A stretch of 64,000 bases of DNA from Catillopecten margaritatus gill symbiont (GTDB lineage Bacteria > Pseudomonadota > Gammaproteobacteria > PS1 > Pseudothioglobaceae): contig CP138327.1 of NCBI GenBank assembly GCA_037956075.1, forward strand, positions 1,478,692-1,542,691, read 5' to 3'. Made by a program: the position numbers and the translations under genes. This document shows, one piece after another, positions 16,564 through 23,384 of the stretch; the first letter of the stretch is position 1; each line of letters opens with the position of its first letter. The notes beneath the pieces are model-generated. The model did not search any database. It saw only the letters and a program-made list of their open reading frames with translations, and had not been told where the DNA came from.

Positions 16564-16893
16564 ATGTCTTTACCAAACTGCCCAAAATGTAATTCCAGCT
16601 ATGTCTATGAAGATGGCAATCTTTTAGTTTGCTCAGAGTGCGCATATGAGTTTTCTGCTGCTGATTTGGTTGAAGAAGAGGTGGTTATTAAGGATTCAAA
16701 TGGCAATATATTGGCTGATGGTGATACGGTAACTGTTACTAAAGATTTAAAAATTAAAGGCACTTCAAATTCTGTAAAAGTTGGCACTAAGGTTAAAAAT
16801 ATCCGCCTATGTGACGGCGACCACGACATTGATTGCAAAATCCCAGGTTTCGGTGCGATGAAACTCAAATCCAAATTTGTTAAGAAAGTTTAA
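16564..16893 (+). CDS. PhnA-family zinc-ribbon protein (YjdM-like)
   Basis: The 109-residue protein starts with a zinc ribbon ([21 protein letters not shown], two CxxC pairs in the first 30 residues), then the PhnA domain with [40 protein letters not shown] and a C-terminal [10 protein letters not shown]. The family was named from an alkylphosphonate operon but is not shown to act on phosphonates in general; its role remains unclear. It follows thyA by nine bases and is likely cotranscribed with it. It ends one base before the convergent thioredoxin gene. Confidence 0.9.
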   Translation: MSLPNCPKCNSSYVYEDGNLLVCSECAYEFSAADLVEEEVVIKDSNGNILADGDTVTVTKDLKIKGTSNSVKVGTKVKNIRLCDGDHDIDCKIPGFGAMKLKSKFVKKV

Positions 16894-17925
16894 TTACTTC
16901 CAAAGGTCCACGGTAATACCTTGCTCTCTTAATTCGTCAGATTTGTGTTCAAGATAGCGTTGAAAATTGGTTTGTTTTTTATAAGCACCCGTTAAGATAT
17001 AAGTCATAATACCATGCAAATGGTACTGTTTAAAATACGCATCTTTGCGAATAATCTCTTTACCATTTTCATTAAAGAAAACAATGGCAGGTTTGTAAGT
17101 GAGTTTCAGTGCATCGTACCACGCTTTAGCAGTAGTGCGTTTGCCCGCTGGAGTGATGAGTTTTTCATCAGAAAGTGCATTAAAACGCACCACTTGCATT
17201 TGCTTTAAATAATCTTGTGTTTGTTTGAGCGACATTAAGCCCTTGTGAAATACATCACATTCTACACAATTTGGCTCTTCAAAAAATACCGCTAAAACCT
17301 TTTGTGCTGGCATTGCTTGATTGCGTGTTAACAGATGTGGACCTGACTCAAAAATTGAGTGAATATTTAACACACCAGTTTTATCCTTTTTCAAGTTATT
17401 CATATAACTCGCATAGGATTGCTTGAGATAAGTTTTGCCACTAATGTAATCTAAAGTGGCGTGCATTTTGTCAATGGATTGGTAACCATTGAGGCGTAAT
17501 ACAGTGTTACCTTTCGTATCTAAAAACACGAGTGTCGGGGTAAATTGTACTTTCATATGGGCTGAAAATTCTTTTTCAGTAAATTCCTTACCTGTCCAAT
17601 CAGTTAAATCACGATCCCCCCACATATTAGTTTCAATCACATCAAAATCTTTTTGTAGTTTTGCCACCAATTGCTTATCATGAAAATTATCTTGCACCAA
17701 TTTAGCGCAATAAGGGCAGCCATTTTGATGAAAATAAATCATAATATGGCGATTGTTATCTGTGGCTTCTTCTAAATCTTCAGAAAAATCCATAAAACTG
17801 GTTTTGAACCAGTCAGGCGTAGATTCAACAATTTTCGCCCCTAAAAATTCACCTCGCTTAGTCGTCTCTTCGGCAATTGTTCCCGATGAGAAATATAAAG
17901 AAATGATAATAAATATAATACGCAT
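16894..17925 (-). CDS. Periplasmic protein with two thioredoxin-like domains (SoxW-like)
   Basis: The 343-residue protein has a signal peptide (IIFIIISLYFSSGTIA). Domain 1 (about 45-165) is thioredoxin-like with the redox motif CPYC in HQNGCPYCAKLVQDNF and the cis-Pro region FTPTLVFLD. Domain 2 (about 205-315) has FFEEPNCVECDVFHKG, a CxxC (CVEC), and YKPAIVFFNENG. SoxW-like thioredoxins keep Sox or cytochrome thiols reduced in sulfur oxidisers, which is a plausible role. No sox gene lies in the window, so partner proteins are unknown. It converges with phnA. Confidence 0.85.
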   Translation of the reverse strand: MRIIFIIISLYFSSGTIAEETTKRGEFLGAKIVESTPDWFKTSFMDFSEDLEEATDNNRHIMIYFHQNGCPYCAKLVQDNFHDKQLVAKLQKDFDVIETNMWGDRDLTDWTGKEFTEKEFSAHMKVQFTPTLVFLDTKGNTVLRLNGYQSIDKMHATLDYISGKTYLKQSYASYMNNLKKDKTGVLNIHSIFESGPHLLTRNQAMPAQKVLAVFFEEPNCVECDVFHKGLMSLKQTQDYLKQMQVVRFNALSDEKLITPAGKRTTAKAWYDALKLTYKPAIVFFNENGKEIIRKDAYFKQYHLHGIMTYILTGAYKKQTNFQRYLEHKSDELREQGITVDLWK

Positions 17926-17973
17926 AATTGATTGTAACCCTAAAACACTTGAGAGGCAAGAGTTCTCAGTAAA

Positions 17974-18642
17974 TTAAACAGCATCAACGCTTTCAATGCC
18001 TTTCTGAGGTAGAAACAATCCGCAACCTAGTAAGCGATGTTCGCCGATACCCTGTTCTTGTAAAGTAACAGACTCAACCTTGCGTAAGTTGGCGACCATT
18101 AATGAGCGAGTGTGGATAATGCCGTTAGGTGTGTGGATGTTTCTTTGTAATCCGGCCATCATTTTTTTAGGTTGAATGTTGAGTGCTTGAAGTTGATTAA
18201 AGGCAGTTTGTAAGAATTCTTCTTCACTACTATCTTTGTCGCAGACGACGCGTTTAGAAAATACAATTTGCATATCACTCATTAGTTTTGATTCTAATGA
18301 TTTTACAATATCAATACTGTACTCGCCTAAATCAAGCGTTTTCCCAGTTAACTCTTGTATGTCGGCTAATTTTTCTTGTGGCACGCGGATATTGAGTTTT
18401 GAGCGTTTAGAGGGGTAATAAAGCCCAGATTCGTCTTGTTCCCAGCCATTACCATCTGCCACGCTAATGTCAAAAACACCTGCGTTCACTTCTGCCAACC
18501 AAGGCAAATGTTTTAATAGTCCTTGCGACAAAAGATAGGCGTGGTCCATTGGTAAAACTTTTGAACGAATTGAAAACACAGCGTCTTGAATTGTCTTAGG
18601 GAGCGTAAAATGTTCTTCTTTAATATCTTCTTGCCAAAACAT
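17974..18642 (-). CDS. Orphan Cas6/Cmx6-like protein (type I-MYXAN Cas6 family)
   Basis: The 222-residue protein resembles the Cas6/Cmx6 family: MFWQEDIKEEHFTLPKTI at the start, VFSIRSKVLPMDHAYLLSQGLLKHLPWL near residues 20-50, GNGWEQDE, LNIRVPQEKL, and IHTRSLMVANL then RLLGCGLFLPQKGI at the C-terminus. In CRISPR loci this family cuts pre-crRNA in repeats. No CRISPR array or other cas gene is visible in the window, so it is an orphan and may act on another RNA. Start chosen at 18642, where homology begins; an upstream ATG-like start at 18687 adds 15 poorly conserved residues and would overlap rnc. It is divergent from rnc with a gap of 47 bases. The assignment is from memory of the family. 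Confidence 0.75.
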   Translation of the reverse strand: MFWQEDIKEEHFTLPKTIQDAVFSIRSKVLPMDHAYLLSQGLLKHLPWLAEVNAGVFDISVADGNGWEQDESGLYYPSKRSKLNIRVPQEKLADIQELTGKTLDLGEYSIDIVKSLESKLMSDMQIVFSKRVVCDKDSSEEEFLQTAFNQLQALNIQPKKMMAGLQRNIHTPNGIIHTRSLMVANLRKVESVTLQEQGIGEHRLLGCGLFLPQKGIESVDAV

Positions 18643-18689
18643 AGGATTGTCTTTTTTTGTAATGGCGCTATTATAAACGAATACCATTG

Positions 18690-19352
18690 ATGGATAAATT
18701 ACAGAAACAAATTAATTACAAATTTAAAAATAGTGGCTTGCTAAAACAAGCGTTGACGCATCGCAGTGTTGGCAAAAATAACAATGAACGTTTGGAATTT
18801 TTGGGCGATAGTATTTTGGGTGCGGTGGTTGCACGCGAGTTGTATCAGCGTTTCCCCGACATTGGCGAAGGTAAATTATCTCGTTTTAAATCCTATGTAG
18901 TCAGAGGGCAAACTTTGGGATTGATCGCCTCTAAACTTAATTTATCCAATTTATTGATTTTAGGTCCAGGTGAGTTAAAAAGCGGTGGGCACAATCGTAA
19001 ATCTATTCAAGCGGATGCGGTTGAGGCAATTTTAGGCGCTATTCTTTTGGAGTCTAATTTTGAGACAGTTAATACTGTAATTTTGGATTTGTTTAAAGAA
19101 TATTTAGATGAGATTAATCCAAGCGACACGCTTAAAGATTTCAAAACCAAATTACAAGAGCATTTACAAAAGTTCAGACAAACCTTGCCAAAATATACGC
19201 TCATTCAAACCATAGGCAAAGACCATAATGCGATATTTACGGTCAGATGTTTGTTGCAAGACCAAAAAATACAAGTGGAACAAGACGCTAAAAGCATCAA
19301 AAGAGCAGAGCAAATGTGTGCTGAGGCATTATTAAAAAGGTTGGAAAAATGA
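18690..19352 (+). CDS. rnc: Ribonuclease III Rnc
   Basis: RNase III cuts double-stranded RNA and matures rRNA and mRNA. The 220-residue protein has the nuclease signature NERLEFLGDSILG near residue 34, the second acidic site DAVEAILGAI near residue 112, and a C-terminal dsRNA-binding domain with FKTKLQEHLQK and RAEQMCAEALLKRL. ATG 18690 is preferred; TTG at 18687 is in frame. The stop overlaps the era start (ATGA). It opens rnc-era-recO-pdxJ-acpS. The Cas6-like gene is divergent and immediately upstream. Confidence 0.96.
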   Translation: MDKLQKQINYKFKNSGLLKQALTHRSVGKNNNERLEFLGDSILGAVVARELYQRFPDIGEGKLSRFKSYVVRGQTLGLIASKLNLSNLLILGPGELKSGGHNRKSIQADAVEAILGAILLESNFETVNTVILDLFKEYLDEINPSDTLKDFKTKLQEHLQKFRQTLPKYTLIQTIGKDHNAIFTVRCLLQDQKIQVEQDAKSIKRAEQMCAEALLKRLEK

Positions 19353-20233
19353 TACATAAAGCAGGATTTATTGCCGTTATCGGTCGCCCAAATGTCGGTA
19401 AATCGACTTTGACAAATGAGCTAATTGGGCAAAAATTATCCATTACTTCGCACCGCCCACAAACCACGCGCCATCGTATTCACGCGATTAATACCACAGA
19501 TGATTATCAAATGGTATTCGTCGATACACCAGGGATGCACATCGGCAACAAAAAAGCCATCAATGCTTATATGAACAGGGCAGCGAGTTCAAGTGTGGCG
19601 GATGTGGATATTATTTTATGGCTGGTTGAGGCAGGTAAATGGACCAAAGAAGATGCGCGTGTTTTAGAGCATGTGAGCAAAGCCGAAGTACCAGTGATTT
19701 TGTGTGTGAATAAGATTGATAAATTTAAATCTAATCACCAAGTATTGCCTTTTTTAGAGAAAATTGGGCAGAAATATCAGCCAAATGAACTATTTCCACT
19801 CTCAGCATTTAAGAAAAATGATACCAATGCTTTGCGTGAATTAATTTTGAAATATTTGCCAGAACAAGACAATATTTTTGATGCAGATTTCATCACCGAT
19901 AGAAGTGAGAAATTTGTCGTTGCTGAATTTATCCGTGAAAAATTGATGCGTCATTTAGCCGATGAATTACCATACGATTTAACCGTTGAAATTGAGCAAT
20001 ACGAATTAGACGGCAAAATGCAAAGAATTGCCGCCAGAATTTTAGTCGAAAAAGACTCGCAAAAAAACATCGTCATCGGCAAAAAAGGCGAGATGCTTAA
20101 ACTCATCGGCACCGAAGCGCGCCATAGTATTGAAGGGTTTTTAGAGCGTAAAGTCTTTCTCAAACTTTGGGTAAAAGTTTCCACAGGCTGGTCGGATAGT
20201 AAACGCGCGTTGGCTTCTTTGGGATATGACTAG
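19349..20233 (+). CDS. era: GTPase Era
   Basis: Era is a Ras-like GTPase that checks 16S rRNA 3' end maturation and 30S assembly. The 294-residue protein has G1 GRPNVGKSTL near residue 11, G3 DTPGMH near 58, G4 NKID near 121, and a C-terminal KH domain (about 195-290) with VIGKKGEMLKLIGTEAR. It overlaps rnc by four bases and recO by eight, so the genes are translationally coupled, the normal arrangement for this cluster. Confidence 0.97.
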   Translation: MIHKAGFIAVIGRPNVGKSTLTNELIGQKLSITSHRPQTTRHRIHAINTTDDYQMVFVDTPGMHIGNKKAINAYMNRAASSSVADVDIILWLVEAGKWTKEDARVLEHVSKAEVPVILCVNKIDKFKSNHQVLPFLEKIGQKYQPNELFPLSAFKKNDTNALRELILKYLPEQDNIFDADFITDRSEKFVVAEFIREKLMRHLADELPYDLTVEIEQYELDGKMQRIAARILVEKDSQKNIVIGKKGEMLKLIGTEARHSIEGFLERKVFLKLWVKVSTGWSDSKRALASLGYD

Positions 20234-20918
20234 AGTCCATTTAACCCCCGCCTTCTTAATCCATCGCCGAGCGTTTAAAGATTCTTCTTTATTATTGGAT
20301 TTTTTCACTCAAGAACACGGAAAAATTCGCCTAGTCGGTCGGGGTTCGCGTAAATCAAAAACTGCTTTGCAAATGTTTCAACAGATGAATATTTCTTTTT
20401 CTGGTAGAGGTGAATTGAAAACCTTGACAGGTTGGGAGGTGGATGACCAACCGAGAAACTTACTCGGTGAAACTTTGATATTGGGGATGTATGGCAATGA
20501 ATTAATTGCTCGATTATTGCAAGAACAAGACCCGCATCCTGAATTATTTGAGGTTTATAAACAATTTATTCGTCAACTAATTGGTCTGGAAAAGCAATCA
20601 CAGTACTGGTTGTTGCGACTGTTTGAAAATAATTTATTGTTTGAATTGGGCTATGGTTTTGATTTTGAAGCTGATATAAATGGCAATGAAATTGATGAAA
20701 ATGCGGTTTATGATTATCAGCCTCAATCTGGTTTTTTGTTGAGCGGCATAGGTAAAATATCGGGTAAATTGATTCGCTCATTGTCGGCAGAAAATGTATT
20801 AGACCCTCCCGATACCGAGCAATTAAAAGTCTGTAGAAATTTAAACAGAGCGAGATTACAACCTTTGCTGGGCGAAAAACCCTTGCAAAGTCGATCTTTA
20901 TTTTTCACAAAACAATAA
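20226..20918 (+). CDS. recO: DNA repair protein RecO
   Basis: RecO helps load RecA onto SSB-coated single-stranded DNA in the RecFOR pathway. The 230-residue protein starts with an OB-fold ([41 protein letters not shown]), then a helical domain with a C-terminal [12 protein letters not shown]. No Cys zinc motif is seen, as in many gammaproteobacterial RecO. Its start lies inside the end of era. Confidence 0.94.
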   Translation: MTRVHLTPAFLIHRRAFKDSSLLLDFFTQEHGKIRLVGRGSRKSKTALQMFQQMNISFSGRGELKTLTGWEVDDQPRNLLGETLILGMYGNELIARLLQEQDPHPELFEVYKQFIRQLIGLEKQSQYWLLRLFENNLLFELGYGFDFEADINGNEIDENAVYDYQPQSGFLLSGIGKISGKLIRSLSAENVLDPPDTEQLKVCRNLNRARLQPLLGEKPLQSRSLFFTKQ

Positions 20919-20922
20919 TTAT

Positions 20923-21647
20923 ATGAGCATTTATTTAGGTGTTAACATCGACCACATTGCCACTATTCGTCAAGCACGAGGCACCCATTATCCTTCGCCG
21001 ATTGAAGGTGCATTATTATGCGAACAGTCGGGGGCGGACAGTATCACCCTGCATTTGCGTGAAGACAGACGCCATATTCAAGACGCTGATGTAGAGATTT
21101 TGCGTGAAAAACTTACCACAAAAATGAATTTAGAAATGGCAACCACCAATGAAATGATTGCCATTGCTGGCAAAATCAAGCCAGAAGATTGTTGCCTTGT
21201 TCCTGAAAAACGCGAAGAATTAACAACAGAAGGGGGCTAGATGTCGCTATTCAAATCCCAAGAATGAGCGATATTTGCGCGCAACTTAAAGATTCAAATA
21301 TCGTTGTATCACTATTCATCGATGCACACAAATCCCAAATTGATGCTGCCAAAGCGTGCGGCGCTCCCGTCATCGAATTACACACAGGACATTACGCCGA
21401 TACCACAGGTGAAGTACAAAAAGCCGAATTTGAACGCATCAAAACCATGGCAACCTATGCTCATTCACTCGGCTTACAGGTCAACGCAGGACACGGATTA
21501 ACCATGGAAAATACCACGGAGATTGCTAAATTGCCTGAAATTGTTGAGTTAAATATTGGTCATTCCATCATTGCCAGAGCCGTATTTGTGGGACTGGCGC
21601 AAGCCACCCAAGAAATGAAAAACCTATTAACAGAGGCAAGATTATGA
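20923..21647 (+). pseudogene. pdxJ: pdxJ, pyridoxine 5'-phosphate synthase, split by a one-base frameshift
   Basis: The first 105 residues (frame from 20923: [46 protein letters not shown]) end at a TAG at 21238-21240. The rest ([61 protein letters not shown]) continues in another frame to 21647. Restoring one T in GGGGGC(T)TAGATGTC fuses them into a normal PdxJ of about 241 residues. PdxJ forms pyridoxine 5'-phosphate from deoxyxylulose phosphate and aminoacetone phosphate. A single-base loss next to a G5 run could be sequencing error. If it is real, de novo B6 synthesis would be broken. acpS overlaps the end by four bases. Confidence 0.93.
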
Positions 21648-22021
21648 TTTACGGCGTAGGCACAGACATTATCAACATTGAGCGAGTTGCTCATATCCTC
21701 ACCAAAAACCGAAATGCCTTCGTTAAGCGTGTTTTATCCGACCACGAGCAAGCTCTTTTCGCCAACAAAGGCGACAGCGCCGCCTATTGTGCCAAACGCT
21801 TCGCCGCTAAAGAGGCTTTCGCCAAAGCCCTTGGCACTGGTATCGGCAAAATCGTCGGTTTCCAAGACCTAAGCATCCGCAACAACGAAGAGGGGAAACC
21901 TTACTTCATCCCCAGCGAAAAACTCCGCCTCTATTTAGTCGATAAAGGCATCAAACAAGCCCATCTAAGCCTTTCAGACGAAAAATTCAACGCTGTTGCC
22001 TTCGTCATTCTCGAAAAATAA
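21644..22021 (+). CDS. acpS: Holo-[acyl-carrier-protein] synthase AcpS
   Basis: AcpS adds 4'-phosphopantetheine from CoA to acyl carrier protein. The 125-residue protein has [12 protein letters not shown] at the start with the Mg-binding Asp, [16 protein letters not shown] near residue 54 with the KE motif, and [13 protein letters not shown] at the C-terminus. It overlaps pdxJ (ATGA), the conserved pdxJ-acpS pair, and closes the rnc operon. It ends seven bases before a strong AT palindrome. Confidence 0.95.
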   Translation: MIYGVGTDIINIERVAHILTKNRNAFVKRVLSDHEQALFANKGDSAAYCAKRFAAKEAFAKALGTGIGKIVGFQDLSIRNNEEGKPYFIPSEKLRLYLVDKGIKQAHLSLSDEKFNAVAFVILEK

Positions 22022-22027
22022 TAACAT

Positions 22028-22055
22028 AACATTATTGTTTCGAAACAATAATGTT
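22028..22055. promoter_or_regulatory. 28-bp perfect palindrome upstream of the ATPase pair
   Basis: A perfect 14-base inverted repeat without spacer is centred between 22041 and 22042 in TTTCGAAA; the half is AACATTATTGTTTC. It lies just after acpS and 85 bases before the ATPase start. It lacks a following T-run, so it reads more like an operator or cruciform than a classic terminator, although it may also end acpS transcription. Confidence 0.8.
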
Positions 22056-22082
22056 GCATAATTAAAAATATTAGAATATAAT

Positions 22083-22112
22083 AACAATATTGTTGCGAAA
22101 CATTTTTGTTTC
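22083..22112. promoter_or_regulatory. Further palindromes (AACAATATTGTT and GAAACA-TTTT-TGTTTC)
   Basis: AACAATATTGTT (22083-22094) is a perfect 12-bp palindrome, and GAAACATTTTTGTTTC (22097-22112) a hairpin with a four-base loop. Both share the TTGTTTC / GAAACA half-sites of the 28-bp palindrome, suggesting repeated binding sites for one regulator ahead of the ATPase genes. Confidence 0.65.
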
Positions 22113-22139
22113 TTAATATTTTTTAATAGAGAGGTTGTT

Positions 22140-23384
22140 ATGGGAAATAGAGATTTTATTGTAGGCGGAGTGGTGCAAGATGATGATTATTTTTTTCATC
22201 AAGCATATGTAGGTGAAATGTGGGATTTGTTAAAAAAGAATAATATTATTCTTTTATCTCCTCGTAGGACAGGTAAAACAAGTCTTATGTATCGCCTTAT
22301 TGCTGAACCTCAGCATAATTATAAGGTTGTTCATTTTAATGTGGAAACACTGAGCAGCGCTTCGGATTTTTTTATACATTTGCTAAATACTTTGTATGAA
22401 TTGCATCCAGAATATTGGCAAAAACTATCAAAAAGTTGGAATTTTTTAAAAAATTTAGTGGCTAAAGTTGAAGAAGTTGGAGTAATGAGTTGCAAAGTTA
22501 AGTTAAGACAAAATGCAAATTGGGAAAAAGATTGGGAAAAATTATCTGAAGAATTGATGAAAAAAATCGCTTTATTAGATGATAAGCTATTATTTATTAT
22601 TGATGAATTTCCTGATATGTTAAGCAAAATGTTACAAAAAGATAAGGAGGAGGCAGCTACTTTTTTGCATCACTTTAGAAAAATACGATTGGATTTAAAA
22701 AGTACTAATATTAGATGGTTAGTTAGTGGGTCTGTCAATATTAGAGGGGTTTTGGATGAAGCAAGTTTGATTAATACAATCAATGATTTTCAAACTGAGT
22801 TTTTGCCTAATATCAAGAAAAAAGAAGCGGATGACTTTATTTGTTCAATGTTAAATGCAAGAAGAGTTGAGTTTAATCAAGCTATTTTGCAAACTATATA
22901 TGACTTATTGGGTGAGCCTATGCCGTATTTTGTGCAACTTTTTACTCAAGAAATATATAGATATTGGCGACGAGAAAAAGGTAATATTAGCGAAATTGAC
23001 ACTAATGAAGTTATAGAAATTTTTAACAAATCTTTATTGGGTGAAGTTGCACACGATAAATTACAGCATTATCATAGCAGGATTAAACTTTATTATCCCG
23101 AACAATTGCAAAGTATTGCTTATGAAATATTAGATGTTTTAGCTAAGTCTAACTCAGGAGTTAGTGAAAAGCAATTATATTCACAATATTTACAATATCA
23201 ACAAGACAAGGGAAATTACTCACAACAAAACACTGCCAATAAAATTGAAATGCAAAGAAGTTTTAACGCATTAATGCTCAGGCTAGATAGCGATTTTTAT
23301 ACCTATAAAAATGAGGACAATATCTATGATTTTAAAACGCATCTTATCAAACTTTGGTGGAATAAAAATTGGACACAATTATGA
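22140..23384 (+). CDS. P-loop ATPase (COG1672-like archaeal-type ATPase), first gene of a two-gene module
   Basis: The 414-residue protein has Walker A in SPRRTGKTS (about residue 40), Walker B in LLFIIDEFPDM (about 149-159) and a sensor-like RWLVSGSVNIRGVL. A C-terminal helical or winged region ends in DFYTYKNEDNIYDFKTHLIKLWW, a pattern common in COG1672/PF01637-type ATPases. GAGAGG precedes the ATG. The stop overlaps the next gene's ATG (ATGA), so the two are translationally coupled. It is poorer in G+C and richer in Asn/Lys/Ile than the flanking genes, which suggests transfer. Function is unknown; such ATPases occur near toxin/antiphage and mobile loci. Confidence 0.85.
   Translation: MGNRDFIVGGVVQDDDYFFHQAYVGEMWDLLKKNNIILLSPRRTGKTSLMYRLIAEPQHNYKVVHFNVETLSSASDFFIHLLNTLYELHPEYWQKLSKSWNFLKNLVAKVEEVGVMSCKVKLRQNANWEKDWEKLSEELMKKIALLDDKLLFIIDEFPDMLSKMLQKDKEEAATFLHHFRKIRLDLKSTNIRWLVSGSVNIRGVLDEASLINTINDFQTEFLPNIKKKEADDFICSMLNARRVEFNQAILQTIYDLLGEPMPYFVQLFTQEIYRYWRREKGNISEIDTNEVIEIFNKSLLGEVAHDKLQHYHSRIKLYYPEQLQSIAYEILDVLAKSNSGVSEKQLYSQYLQYQQDKGNYSQQNTANKIEMQRSFNALMLRLDSDFYTYKNEDNIYDFKTHLIKLWWNKNWTQL

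Noticed and set aside
17974..18642. A full type I CRISPR locus around the Cas6-like gene
   Set aside because: No array, cas3, cas5, cas7 or adaptation genes are visible on either side; neighbours are rnc and a thioredoxin.
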